Below are positions 16,518 to 25,292 of a stretch of DNA of 36,382 nt, piece after piece; the first letter of the stretch is position 1, and each line of letters begins with the position of its first letter. Below the pieces are notes generated by a model. It made no database searches and was not told the DNA's origin. It was given only the letters and a program-made list of their open reading frames with translations. A program made the position numbers and the translations under genes. This DNA is from an uncultured Methylococcaceae bacterium (GTDB taxonomy: Bacteria; Pseudomonadota; Gammaproteobacteria; Methylococcales; Methylomonadaceae), in assembly GCA_903927955.1 (NCBI GenBank), contig CAIYOW010000049.1:1-36382 (forward strand), read 5' to 3'.

Positions 16518-17213
16518 ATGACCACTGTTTTGATTACTGGAGCTAACCGTGGCTTAGGCTTGGAGCTTTGCCGCCAATATGCACAGACTGGCTGGCAAGT
16601 GCTGGCGGCTTGCCGCAACCCAGTACAAGCGAGCGAATTACAGACACTCGCCAAAAATTACCCAACTATTCAGCCAAAAACCTTGGATGTTGCCGATTTT
16701 GTCCAAATTGATGCGCTCGCCCTACAATTGGCAGCACAACCTATTGATCTGTTGATTAATAACGCAGGTGTTTATGGCGACAACGCCAATAATGGCTTCG
16801 GGCAGTTGGATTACGCGGTTTGGGCGAATAATCTGCTGGTCAACAGCCAAGCCCCCGTTAAAATGGCGGAAGCCTTCTTGCCGCACTTGTTAAAAGGCGA
16901 CCGCAAGCTGATTGCCAATATCAGCAGCCTGATGGGCAGCATCAGCGATAACACCAGCGGCGGCAGTATTATGTACCGCTCCAGCAAAGCGGCCTTGAAC
17001 GCAGCCATGAAAAGCTTGGCTATTGAACTGGGCAAGCAAGGCGTTGGGGTAATCACCCTGCACCCCGGCTGGGTAAAAACCGACATGGGCGGCCCTGATG
17101 CCCTAATAGAAAAAGAAGACAGTGTCAGTGGTATGCGTGCCGTGCTGGCTGATTTTTGCTTGGCGCAGTCTGGCCATTTCCTCAAATACGACGGGCAGCC
17201 TTTGCCTTGGTGA
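16518..17213 (+). CDS. Short-chain dehydrogenase/reductase (C-factor/carbonyl reductase-like)
   Basis: The product is 231 residues. The NAD(P)-binding motif TGANRGLGLELCRQYA is at the N-terminus, followed by the NNAG motif (LLINNAGVYGD), the catalytic serine in NISSLMGS and the YRSSKAAL motif (Tyr-x3-Lys). All four active-site features are present, so the enzyme should be active. The nearest described group is the C-factor-like/carbonyl reductase SDRs, whose natural substrates are mostly unknown. Its start lies directly behind the sodB terminator and its stop abuts the DUF3455 gene, so the latter two form an operon. Confidence 0.9.
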   Translation: MTTVLITGANRGLGLELCRQYAQTGWQVLAACRNPVQASELQTLAKNYPTIQPKTLDVADFVQIDALALQLAAQPIDLLINNAGVYGDNANNGFGQLDYAVWANNLLVNSQAPVKMAEAFLPHLLKGDRKLIANISSLMGSISDNTSGGSIMYRSSKAALNAAMKSLAIELGKQGVGVITLHPGWVKTDMGGPDALIEKEDSVSGMRAVLADFCLAQSGHFLKYDGQPLPW

Positions 17214-17723
17214 ATGACCATGATAAAAAAATTATTGCTGTTATCCGGGCTACTATCTTCTGCCGCATACGCCAATGTGGAAATCCCCGCCGCCATTAAA
17301 GTGCCTGAAGGACATAGCGCGTATTTGTCGGTTTATGGCGAAGGGGTGCAGATTTACCAGTGTACGCTTAACCAAGACCAGTATGCTTGGCAGATACAAG
17401 CCCCTGACGCACAACTCTACGATTTGGCGGGTAATATCGTCGGCAAACACTATGCAGGGCCGGTTTGGGAATATAAAGAGGGTAGCCGTGTGCAGGGCAA
17501 GATCATGGCGCGGCTGGATATTGCCAAAGGCAGCGCAATCCCTTGGTTGCTGGTCAAGATTGTCGGCCATAAAGGCGACAGCATTTTTACCCAAGCCGAC
17601 TATATTGTCCGCATCAACACCCAAGGTGGCCTGCCCCCCACCAAAGGTTGTGACGGCAACCATTTGGGCAGTGAAAAACGCATTGGTTATTCGGCGGATT
17701 ATGTTTTTTACCAGTCAAACTAA
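17214..17723 (+). CDS. DUF3455 family secreted protein
   Basis: The product is 169 residues. An N-terminal signal peptide (KKLLLLSGLLSSAAYA) directs it to the periplasm, with cleavage expected after AYA. The mature part begins NVEIPAAIKVPEGH and carries the DUF3455 pattern: GVQIYQC, a Trp-containing APDAQLYDL segment, HYAGPVWEYKEGSRVQGK and a C-terminal GCDGNHLG. The family has no known function. It starts immediately at the end of the SDR gene (a second ATG is two codons in), so the pair is likely co-expressed. Confidence 0.85.
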   Translation: MTMIKKLLLLSGLLSSAAYANVEIPAAIKVPEGHSAYLSVYGEGVQIYQCTLNQDQYAWQIQAPDAQLYDLAGNIVGKHYAGPVWEYKEGSRVQGKIMARLDIAKGSAIPWLLVKIVGHKGDSIFTQADYIVRINTQGGLPPTKGCDGNHLGSEKRIGYSADYVFYQSN

Positions 17724-17797
17724 ACTGGACTTAAGCAAGATTAGTGGCCGGTCGCTAACCAACCCTCTAGCCTAATAATTGCTGTTGCAAAGTAAAC

Positions 17798-17831
17798 GGC
17801 TTAGGTGCAAACAATAATATGCACCTAAGCC
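17798..17831 (-). terminator. Hairpin terminator between convergent genes
   Basis: GGCTTAGGTGCA (17798-17809) and TGCACCTAAGCC (17820-17831) form a perfect 12-bp stem with a 10-base A/T-rich loop. On the minus strand it is followed by GTTTACTTTG, a weak T-rich run, so it mainly serves the lipoprotein gene. On the plus strand it could also end the DUF3455 transcript. Confidence 0.72.
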
Positions 17832-17861
17832 AAAACAGGCAAGCCAAGCCAAATTAACCGC

Positions 17862-18323
17862 CTAGTGGGGTTGGCGGATAAAGTCAGGGTCTTTAGGCGG
17901 ATTTTTTTCTTGTAAGCAATGGTAGGCGGCACTGTCAAACTTAATCTGCAATGAACGTGGGTTTTCATGCTCGTTCAAATACTTCTCCGCTTCCTGATTA
18001 GTCAGGTCTTTCATCATATAAGTGGCAATGCACAGGCAAGGCTTACTGAAACGTTCTTTGTCAATTTCAGGGTTGCTGGAGTGCTTGGTTTCCCGTGCCA
18101 CGCATTGGTCAGCAAACGCATGTTCAAACTTATGTTTTTGCACATCAGTCACAGGGGTGTCGTGGCTGTGGTCAAACGGGTTGTGGGCGGCGGGTTCGGC
18201 GGCGGCTGTTGCCGTTGGTCTTTTGTCGTCGTTTTTATCGGAACACGCGCTTAAAGACAGTGCCAATACACAGCCGGTCAACAGAGAAAAAATCAGATTT
18301 TTATTAAAATTATAAGTTGTCAT
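17862..18323 (-). CDS. Putative lipoprotein, unknown function
   Basis: The product is 153 residues. ATG 18323 gives a classical lipoprotein signal: basic NKN, hydrophobic LIFSLLTGCVLALS, and lipobox LSAC, with Cys27 as the lipidated residue. The mature part has a low-complexity Ala/Pro linker, a His/Asp patch (NPFDHSHDTPVTDVQKHKF) and four further cysteines (DQCVARE, KPCLCIATY, YHCLQ) that may form disulfides or bind metal. The open frame upstream to 18401 lacks a ribosome site and would bury the signal. I do not recognise the family. Confidence 0.78.
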   Translation of the reverse strand: MTTYNFNKNLIFSLLTGCVLALSLSACSDKNDDKRPTATAAAEPAAHNPFDHSHDTPVTDVQKHKFEHAFADQCVARETKHSSNPEIDKERFSKPCLCIATYMMKDLTNQEAEKYLNEHENPRSLQIKFDSAAYHCLQEKNPPKDPDFIRQPH

Positions 18324-18455
18324 GATCAGTGGCCAATAGAGTAGATAAGTTAGCGGGTTAAAAAGCTTGTAAAATAACGTTATAGAACCCGTTTTTAGCA
18401 AAATAAAGAGTTAAACTTTAGCACTTTATGGGACTGATTAAAACCTATTCGTTGC

Positions 18456-19523
18456 TTAATGTAAGCGGCGGATAGCCAGCAATGCCAGAGCCAAAACCAT
18501 CAGGCTAGGGAAGGTGGCAGTAAAAATGGGGTTGAAAAAATGGATCAGCCCAAGGTGGGCAAAGCTGATATCAAGGATATTGAAGCTCATACCAATGATC
18601 ACACCAATCAATATCCGTGCGCTGGCGTTGATGCCGCGTTTGATACCAATCACAAACGGTACGGAAACGATGAGCATCACAAAAATAACCAAGGGGTTGA
18701 CCACCCGCCCCCAAAACGCCAACTCATATTTTTGTGATTTTTGCTGATTGTTTTTTAAGAATGATACATAAGAGTACAAATCACGCAACGACAGGTTGTC
18801 GGGGATAACCACCACTATTTTAAGCAAGTCCGGGGCAATGGATGATTGCCAGAGTTGTTCCGGCAAGCTGCTGGCTTGCATTTGCGTGGTGGATATTTGC
18901 GACGACTGGATGTCTTCCAACCGCCATTTTCTGTTGCCCAGATAAACTGCTTGCTTGGCATGGGTGGCGCGCACCAATTGCTGTTGGTCGTTCAGTTCGT
19001 AAAGATTAATATCCGCCAGCTCGCCGTTGTCGGCAATGCTTCTGACATTAATAAAGCGCTGGTTTTCGCGCAGCCACAGGCCATTTTTGCTGCTCAGGCT
19101 CAGGTGTTTGTTTTGCGCGTTTGCCCGCATGGATTGTGCGTATGCTTCCGAATCGGGCGCGACCAATTCACCCACCGCTATGGCAATGCCCGCCATCACT
19201 ACGCCCGCCAGCAGAGCGGCCTGGACAATGCCAAAAATCGACAGCCCCGCCGCCCGCATGGCAATCAGTTCATTATGGTTAGCCATGTTGCCCAAAGCGA
19301 ACAGGCTGCCCAGCAACGCCGCTGCAGGCATCAGTTCGTAAAACACGGTCGGCGAAGTGAGGGTGACAAAATAAAACGCTTCCCTCAGGCCATAGCCGCC
19401 TTTGCCAATGTCGTCGAGTTCATCACTAAAGGTGAACAAGTCAAACAATGTCAGTAACAAAAGCATGGCAACCGCCGCGCTTTTAAGCACTTCCAGAACA
19501 ATGTATTGGTTAAGCGTCTTCAT
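18456..19523 (-). CDS. lptG: LPS export system permease LptG
   Basis: The product is 355 residues. It is one of two inner-membrane permeases of the LptB2FG ABC transporter that extracts lipopolysaccharide and hands it to LptC and LptA. It has an N-terminal membrane helix (VLKSAAVAMLLLLTLFDLF), further helices at about 55-120, a periplasmic beta-jellyroll region (about 130-260) and three C-terminal helices. The segment ELIAMRAAGLSIFGI is the cytoplasmic coupling helix that contacts LptB. Its start overlaps the lptF stop by 4 bases, the standard lptF-lptG arrangement. Confidence 0.95.
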   Translation of the reverse strand: MKTLNQYIVLEVLKSAAVAMLLLLTLFDLFTFSDELDDIGKGGYGLREAFYFVTLTSPTVFYELMPAAALLGSLFALGNMANHNELIAMRAAGLSIFGIVQAALLAGVVMAGIAIAVGELVAPDSEAYAQSMRANAQNKHLSLSSKNGLWLRENQRFINVRSIADNGELADINLYELNDQQQLVRATHAKQAVYLGNRKWRLEDIQSSQISTTQMQASSLPEQLWQSSIAPDLLKIVVVIPDNLSLRDLYSYVSFLKNNQQKSQKYELAFWGRVVNPLVIFVMLIVSVPFVIGIKRGINASARILIGVIIGMSFNILDISFAHLGLIHFFNPIFTATFPSLMVLALALLAIRRLH

Positions 19524-20668
19524 GGCACCGCCTTAAATTGGCTTCGGGCTTTTAGCAATAGCCAGCGCCAGCCGTAAAACCGCCCCAGTAACACCCCGCC
19601 AATCAGTAATAATAGGATGTTGGCGGCAACTGCCCCTAGCCATATCGGCATGGTCCCATGCTCAACCCAAACCTTGCTTACCCTGACCAGATTGCCGTAA
19701 CTGAAGTAGATTAAAAAACCAATCACAATATTGCCGTACATGCCGCCGCGTGGTGCGGATTGCGCCAGTGGCACGCCAATAAAAGCCAGCAACAGCAGGC
19801 TAACAGGAATAGTGAAGCGGCGTTGCAATTCGCTGATATGGTATATGTCTTGGTTGCCCCATAATGCATCCGGCATCATGCTGATCAGTCGGGTTATATT
19901 GCCGGGTGCCTCTTCGCTGGCTACCCTGACCGCGTATTCTTTAAATTGTTCTAGCGTGTAGTCCAGCTTGCCGGGTTGGCCCTGTATGCGTTGGCCATTG
20001 TTAAACACGATGTAACGGCCTTCCGGCCTATCCTGCAAGGTGGCTGTTTCAGCATTAATAATACCTTGTTTGCCTTGTTCCTGCTGTTCCACAAACACCT
20101 TGTGCAGGACGTTGTCTTGGCTGATGCTTTCCACATAGAACACCAGCTCGCCGTGGCTATAGTCGCTAAATTTGCCGGCGGCAATGCCCCGTACATCGGC
20201 GCTTTGCTTACCTTGCTGGACGATTTTTTCGTTTTGCGCCTCCGCCCAAGGCACGGCATAAAACGAACACCAGCCCGCAAACAGGGCAAGAGGGAAAATA
20301 ACCAGAAAAACCGCCCGGTAGATAATGCCCGGGCCGCCGCCAGCGGCAAATAGCGCGGACATTTCGTGGTCGCGGTACATTCTACCAAGCACCATCAATA
20401 GTGCCATGAACACGGCGGGCGGCAACAGGCCAATGCCAATGATCATGGTTTTTAGGCCTAATAAAATAGCCAGCACGTCACTGGGTATGTCGCCTTGTAC
20501 GGCTTTGTCCAACACCCTCACAAACTCGCGGCTAACAATAATCACCACAATGACCGACCACACCGAGATCAGCGTCGTCGCCAAATCTTGGGCAATCATT
20601 TTATCCAATACACTGAGCTTGCCATGTTTTGTTAAGTCCAGTTGGGTTGCTTGATGCACGTTAGGCAA
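19520..20668 (-). CDS. lptF: LPS export system permease LptF
   Basis: The product is 382 residues and partners LptG. The membrane helix (TTLISVWSVIVVIIVSREFV) is followed by RVLDKAVQGDIPSDVL and the coupling helix MYRDHEMSALFAAGGG. A periplasmic jellyroll and three C-terminal helices follow. The start is TTG at 20668, supported by GAGGAG 6 bases upstream. This gives an extra N-terminal segment of about 22 residues compared with E. coli LptF, whose similarity starts near VLDKMIAQDL. The gene is divergent from pepA, an arrangement conserved in gammaproteobacteria. Confidence 0.94.
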   Translation of the reverse strand: MPNVHQATQLDLTKHGKLSVLDKMIAQDLATTLISVWSVIVVIIVSREFVRVLDKAVQGDIPSDVLAILLGLKTMIIGIGLLPPAVFMALLMVLGRMYRDHEMSALFAAGGGPGIIYRAVFLVIFPLALFAGWCSFYAVPWAEAQNEKIVQQGKQSADVRGIAAGKFSDYSHGELVFYVESISQDNVLHKVFVEQQEQGKQGIINAETATLQDRPEGRYIVFNNGQRIQGQPGKLDYTLEQFKEYAVRVASEEAPGNITRLISMMPDALWGNQDIYHISELQRRFTIPVSLLLLAFIGVPLAQSAPRGGMYGNIVIGFLIYFSYGNLVRVSKVWVEHGTMPIWLGAVAANILLLLIGGVLLGRFYGWRWLLLKARSQFKAVP

Positions 20669-20674
20669 GCTTAA

Positions 20675-20680
20675 CTCCTC
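20675..20680 (-). promoter_or_regulatory. Ribosome binding site deciding the lptF TTG start
   Basis: GAGGAG on the minus strand lies 6 bases before the TTG at 20668. The next in-frame ATG is about 23 codons in, inside the conserved region. Confidence 0.75.
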
Positions 20681-20700
20681 AATGAAAACGTTTAGTGATG

Positions 20701-20706
20701 TATAAT
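20701..20706 (+). promoter_or_regulatory. Possible -10 box for pepA
   Basis: A consensus TATAAT lies 88 bases before the pepA ATG in the divergent lptF-pepA region. No convincing -35 box is seen 16-18 bases upstream, so it may depend on an activator or be fortuitous. Confidence 0.35.
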
Positions 20707-20793
20707 TCCCGACACTGTTACCAATGGCGGGTGTGCTAAGCGCTTATTATGCCGCGCCACTTCTAAAAACCATGCAACCTTAAAAGAACTGAT

Positions 20794-22290
20794 ATGGACT
20801 ATTCTATAGAAACCGGCCCCTTAGAAAAACTGCAATGTGACTGTATTATTGTCGGCGTGTATCAAGATAGGCAATTGACGGCAGCAGCCAACATTATCAA
20901 TGATCATTGCCAAGATGCGATAAGCCAAGTGCTGGTAAGGGGCGACCTAAGCGGCAAAATAGGCGAGGCTTTATTGCTTAACTGGTTGCCGGGTCAGGCT
21001 TTTGCCCGCATTCTCTTGGTCGGTCTGGGCGAAAATAAGCCTTTGACCAGCAAAAATTATTGCAAAGTGCTGGCGGCTGCGGCAGAAAATTTAAAGAAAA
21101 CAGCCATCCAGTCGGTGCTTGTCACCTTGGCGGACTGTGCAGTTGCCGACGCTGGCTTGCAATGGCAAACCCGCCAAATTGTGCAAGCCTTTAGTGACAG
21201 CGTGTATCAATATGTGTTCACTAAAAGCGATAAAAACACCGACAGCAAACTGGCAAAAATCGTCATTGCCGTACCCCAAAACGCCGAAAGCCAAGCGCAG
21301 ACGGGACTGGCTGAAGGCGTGGCTATTGCCGAAGGTGTCAATTTGGCCAAACATTTAGGTGATTTGCCCGGCAATATCTGCACGCCCACCTATCTTGCCG
21401 CGCAAGCAACCGAAATAGCCGAAAAATTCGCCAATATGACGGTCACCATCCTCGAAGAGGAGGATATGGCGCAATTGGGCATGGGGTCGCTGTTGTCGGT
21501 TGCCCGTGGCAGCCGCCAGCCTGCCAAGCTGATTGGCTTGCATTATCAGGGTGGCGAACCCCATTGTAAGCCTATTGTCCTGATTGGCAAAGGCATCACC
21601 TTTGATGCCGGCGGTATCTCTTTAAAGCCAGGCCTTGGCATGGATGAAATGAAATACGACATGTGCGGCGCGGCGGCAGTGTTGGGTACATTACAAGCCG
21701 TGGCGCAACTGCAATTGCCGCTGAATATCGTCGGCCTTGTCCCTGCTTCGGAAAACTTGCCCGATGGCAATGCCAACAAACCCGGTGATATTTGGACGAG
21801 CATGTCCGGCAAAACCATCGAAATCCTTAACACCGATGCCGAAGGCCGCCTGATTTTGTGCGACACACTCACTTATGCCGAACGCATGAACCCCGATGTG
21901 GTGATTGATTTGGCCACCTTAACCGGTGCATGTTTGGTGGCCTTAGGGCGTATCCCAAGTGGTTTGCTGGGCAATGACGACGCATTATGCCACGCTTTGC
22001 AAGCTGCCAGTGAAGCCGCCAATGATAGCGTCTGGCGCCTGCCGTTATGGGAAGAATACCAAGAGCTGTTGCAATCCAATTTTGCCGATATGGCCAACAT
22101 TGGCGGCAAAGACGCCGGTACGATAACCGCCGCTTGTTTTCTGGCCCGTTTTGCCGAAAATTTGCGCTGGGCGCATTTGGACATCGCCGGCACCGCTTGG
22201 CGTACCGGCCCGGGCAAAGGCGCGACAGGTCGTCCGGTGCCATTGTTATGCCAATATCTGCTGGATCGTGCCGCCCAAGCCAGCGCGTAA
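20794..22290 (+). CDS. pepA: Cytosol (leucyl) aminopeptidase PepA
   Basis: The product is 498 residues, the usual length. It is an M17 hexameric two-metal aminopeptidase. The N-terminal macro-like domain (about 1-165) is followed by the catalytic domain. Metal and active-site motifs are VLIGKGITFDAGGISLKPG (metal-binding Lys and Asp, about 264-280), MKYDMCGAA and NTDAEGRLIL (about 346-355, with Asp, Glu and catalytic Arg). In E. coli PepA also binds DNA for Xer recombination and carAB control; whether that holds here is unknown. It directly abuts holC, as in E. coli. Confidence 0.97.
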   Translation: MDYSIETGPLEKLQCDCIIVGVYQDRQLTAAANIINDHCQDAISQVLVRGDLSGKIGEALLLNWLPGQAFARILLVGLGENKPLTSKNYCKVLAAAAENLKKTAIQSVLVTLADCAVADAGLQWQTRQIVQAFSDSVYQYVFTKSDKNTDSKLAKIVIAVPQNAESQAQTGLAEGVAIAEGVNLAKHLGDLPGNICTPTYLAAQATEIAEKFANMTVTILEEEDMAQLGMGSLLSVARGSRQPAKLIGLHYQGGEPHCKPIVLIGKGITFDAGGISLKPGLGMDEMKYDMCGAAAVLGTLQAVAQLQLPLNIVGLVPASENLPDGNANKPGDIWTSMSGKTIEILNTDAEGRLILCDTLTYAERMNPDVVIDLATLTGACLVALGRIPSGLLGNDDALCHALQAASEAANDSVWRLPLWEEYQELLQSNFADMANIGGKDAGTITAACFLARFAENLRWAHLDIAGTAWRTGPGKGATGRPVPLLCQYLLDRAAQASA

Positions 22291-22752
22291 ATGCCCGACA
22301 TCAGCTTTTATGTATTGCCGACCGAGTCCGTCACGGAACGCTTGCTGTTTGCCTGCAAATTATTGGAAAAAGCTTACCGCTCAGGGCATTTTTGTTATGT
22401 GCTGACGGCTTCGCCAGCACAAAGCCAAGCCTTGGATGATCTGCTCTGGTCATTCCGCCCGGGTAGTTTTGTCCCCCACCAGTTATTTACCGACACATTG
22501 CCCGAAGTGGCGCGGAGCATTCTCATAGGCATGTCAGATGCCCCGCCACAATGGCATAATACCCTGCTGAATTTGTCACCCGATTGCCCAAGTGATTTTC
22601 TGCAATTCAGCCGTATTTTGGAAGTGCTCGACAACAGCGAGGCGACCAAATCGGCAGGGCGGCAACATTACAGCTTATACAAAAAAGCTGGCTTTGAGCC
22701 GACCACACATAAAATTAAGGCATCAGATTCTGAACACAGTATTGAAAGTTAA
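22291..22752 (+). CDS. holC: DNA polymerase III subunit chi
   Basis: The product is 153 residues. It links the clamp loader (through psi) to single-strand DNA-binding protein. The N-terminus ISFYVLPTESVTERLLFACKLLEKAYRSGHFCYVL is typical of HolC, as are FVPHQLFTDT and the AGRQHYSLYKKAGFEPTTHK region near the end. The ATG begins immediately after the pepA stop codon, so it is translationally linked. In E. coli holC is followed by valS; here moaA follows instead. Confidence 0.93.
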   Translation: MPDISFYVLPTESVTERLLFACKLLEKAYRSGHFCYVLTASPAQSQALDDLLWSFRPGSFVPHQLFTDTLPEVARSILIGMSDAPPQWHNTLLNLSPDCPSDFLQFSRILEVLDNSEATKSAGRQHYSLYKKAGFEPTTHKIKASDSEHSIES

Positions 22753-22810
22753 ACTATGTGTCACCAACTGAGCATGTTATTATAACTTCCCCCATTTGAT
22801 TGATGCATTG

Positions 22811-23818
22811 ATGCCATCTACAGCTTCCCCCACCCAGTTGATTGACCGTTTTGGCAGAACGGTGGATTATTTGCGGATATCGGTCACTGACCGTTGCGAT
22901 TTCCGTTGCGTGTATTGTATGGCCGAAAACATGACCTTCTTGCCGCGCGCCGACATTTTAAGTTTGGAAGAAATTGACACACTGGCCCAAGCTTTTGTTG
23001 CCTTAGGGGTAAAAAAAATCCGCATCACCGGCGGAGAACCTTTGGTCAGGAAAGGCGTGCTGGGTCTGCTGCACAACATAGCCGCGCTGGATGGTTTAAA
23101 AGAGCTGGTGATCACCACCAACGGCTCGCAATTGTCGACTATGGCTGCACCGTTAAAAGCAGCAGGGGTCAAACGCCTTAATATCAGCTTGGATACCCTA
23201 GATGCCGATAAATTTAAGGCCATCACCCGCACCGGCGACTTGCACCAAGTGATGCGCGGTATCCACGCCGCCAAAGCGGCGGGCTTTACGCGCATTAAAA
23301 TCAACGCTGTCATACTGAAAGGCCGCAATCATGAAGAAGTGTGCGACTTGGTGCAATTTGCCATAGATAATGGCCTGGACATCAGTTTTATTGAAGAAAT
23401 GCCATTGGGTGTGGTGGCCCAGCATGACCGCGCCGAAGCTTATTACAGCACTGATGCGATCAAAGCCGATTTGGCGCAATCTTTTAACTTGCTGCCCTGT
23501 ACCGAAAACACCGGCGGCCCGTCCCATTATTATGCCGTTGCTGGAACGTCCGCTCGGGTCGGTTTCATTTCCCCGCACAGCCATAATTTTTGCGGCAGTT
23601 GCAACCGTGTGCGCCTGACCGTGGAAGGGCGGCTGTTGCTATGCTTGGGCAACGAACATTCGGTTGATCTAAAAGCCGTGTTAAGGGAGCATCCCGGCAA
23701 TATGCCCGTGCTAAAGCAAGCTATTGTGCAAGCCATGCAGATTAAACCCGAAAGCCACCAATTTAATATTCATGAACAGCCAGTCATTTTGCGTTATATG
23801 AATATGACTGGCGGTTGA
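22811..23818 (+). CDS. moaA: GTP 3',8-cyclase MoaA
   Basis: The product is 335 residues. It is the radical-SAM enzyme that begins molybdenum cofactor synthesis by cyclising GTP. The N-terminal radical-SAM cluster motif is CDFRCVYC (Cys29, Cys33, Cys36). [12 protein letters not shown] follows and binds SAM. The second 4Fe-4S cluster is [10 protein letters not shown] with a third Cys 13 residues on (CX2CX13C). The protein ends in Gly-Gly, as MoaA must for activity. ATG 22811 is used; a TTG five codons earlier at 22796 is possible, and neither has a good ribosome site. No other moa genes lie nearby. Confidence 0.96.
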   Translation: MPSTASPTQLIDRFGRTVDYLRISVTDRCDFRCVYCMAENMTFLPRADILSLEEIDTLAQAFVALGVKKIRITGGEPLVRKGVLGLLHNIAALDGLKELVITTNGSQLSTMAAPLKAAGVKRLNISLDTLDADKFKAITRTGDLHQVMRGIHAAKAAGFTRIKINAVILKGRNHEEVCDLVQFAIDNGLDISFIEEMPLGVVAQHDRAEAYYSTDAIKADLAQSFNLLPCTENTGGPSHYYAVAGTSARVGFISPHSHNFCGSCNRVRLTVEGRLLLCLGNEHSVDLKAVLREHPGNMPVLKQAIVQAMQIKPESHQFNIHEQPVILRYMNMTGG

Positions 23819-23849
23819 TCGGGCTCTTGCCCCAAGCCAACTGATGGCA

Positions 23850-23870
23850 GGAGCGGGCCATGCCCGCGAC
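23850..23870. repeat. REP-like palindrome, copy 3
   Basis: GCGGGC-CAT-GCCCGC (23853-23867) is a perfect 6-bp inverted repeat between moaA and the helicase gene. On the opposite strand it matches the copy at 2641 at 19 of 21 positions. Confidence 0.6.
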
Positions 23871-23947
23871 AACCCACCACCTCACACATTTACCCTGTTA
23901 GTGGTTGCCAGCAATTACTAAGCCTCCCCTTTTTTAAGAGATTTTTC

Positions 23948-25237
23948 ATGTCATTTGAACAGTTCGGCTTATCCGACGCATTGCTTAAAGCGGTAAGCGA
24001 CCAAGGCTACACCAAGCCAACCCCAGTACAACAACAATCTATCCCACTTATTCTTGCCGGTAAAGACGTATTGGCGGGCGCACAAACCGGCACCGGCAAA
24101 ACAGCCAGTTTCACCCTGCCGTTATTGCATCGCTTGGCAGAAAATTTTGACATCAAGCAAAAACCACGCATCATTCGGGCGCTCATTTTAGTGCCGACCC
24201 GTGAACTGGCGCTACAAGTCGCTGAAAGCGTAAAAACGTATGGTTGCCATTTGCCCTTGCGGGCAGAAGTGGTGGTGGGTGGTGCCAGCATTAGCCAGCA
24301 AACGCGCAACTTGCGCCACGGTTGCGATATTGTGGTCGCCACGCCCGGTCGTCTGATCGACCATCTCAACCAGCGCAACATCAATTTGTCACAGATTGAA
24401 ATGCTGGTGCTGGACGAAGCCGACCGGATGCTGGATATGGGCTTCTTGCCTGATATCCGAAAAATTATGGCACTCATCCCCAAGCAACGGCAAAGCCTGC
24501 TGTTTTCCGCCACCGTGTCCAATGCCATCAGGTCATTGGCGGCACAATTGCTGAATAATCCGGTCGAAGTAGCGGCGTCTAAGCCCAACGCCACCGCCAG
24601 CAACATCACCGAACAAGTGTATGGCATTGCCCGTGAATATAAGCGCGAACTGCTGTCTTACATGATTGGCAGCAACAATTGGCAACAAGTGCTGATCTTT
24701 GTCCGTACACGGCACGGTGCGGACAGGTTGGAACAGCAACTGATTGCCGACGGCATCCGCACCACTGCCTTGCACGGCGACAAGACCCAAGGCGCACGCA
24801 ATAAGGCACTGGAGCAATTCAAAAATGGTAAGGTTATTGCCTTGGTGGCGACCGATGTGGCGGCGCGGGGCTTGGATATTGATGACTTGCCGCATGTGGT
24901 CAATTTCGACCTGCCGCAAGTGCCGGAAGATTATGTGCATCGTATCGGCCGTACTGGGCGTGCTGGCGCGAGCGGCACGGCCATTTCTTTGGTATGCCCC
25001 GAAGAAGCGTACCTATTGGCACAAATTGAAGCTTTGCTTAAACGGCAATTGCCAAGGGTTGCCGATACCGGTTACGAGCCGGTATCGTTAAAAGTGCTGG
25101 ACGCACCCAAAAAACACGTCCCCAACAAAACGACTGGCAAGACAGATTACCGCCATAGCAAAAAACCAACCGCTAGGCCAGGGGGGACTGCCAAGCCCGG
25201 CGGCAGTGCAGGCAGGCGTAACAGTCGGGGGCGATGA
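23948..25237 (+). CDS. rhlE: DEAD-box ATP-dependent RNA helicase, RhlE type
   Basis: The product is 429 residues. All core motifs are present in order: Q motif (GYTKPTPVQQQSIP), motif I AQTGTGKT, Ia PTRELALQ, Ib TPGRL, motif II LDEADRM, motif III FSATVS, motif IV VLIFVRTRHGA, motif V ATDVAARGLDI and motif VI HRIGRTGRAG. A basic tail of about 70 residues rich in Lys, Arg and Gly follows, as in RhlE, and helps bind RNA. Its roles are ribosome assembly and RNA turnover, often at low temperature. The start ATG 23948 has AAGAGA about 11 bases upstream. Confidence 0.93.
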   Translation: MSFEQFGLSDALLKAVSDQGYTKPTPVQQQSIPLILAGKDVLAGAQTGTGKTASFTLPLLHRLAENFDIKQKPRIIRALILVPTRELALQVAESVKTYGCHLPLRAEVVVGGASISQQTRNLRHGCDIVVATPGRLIDHLNQRNINLSQIEMLVLDEADRMLDMGFLPDIRKIMALIPKQRQSLLFSATVSNAIRSLAAQLLNNPVEVAASKPNATASNITEQVYGIAREYKRELLSYMIGSNNWQQVLIFVRTRHGADRLEQQLIADGIRTTALHGDKTQGARNKALEQFKNGKVIALVATDVAARGLDIDDLPHVVNFDLPQVPEDYVHRIGRTGRAGASGTAISLVCPEEAYLLAQIEALLKRQLPRVADTGYEPVSLKVLDAPKKHVPNKTTGKTDYRHSKKPTARPGGTAKPGGSAGRRNSRGR

Positions 25238-25292
25238 TTAATAGAGACAATGCATACGTCTATTTCATTATTTAGTTAAACGTCCGACTCTC

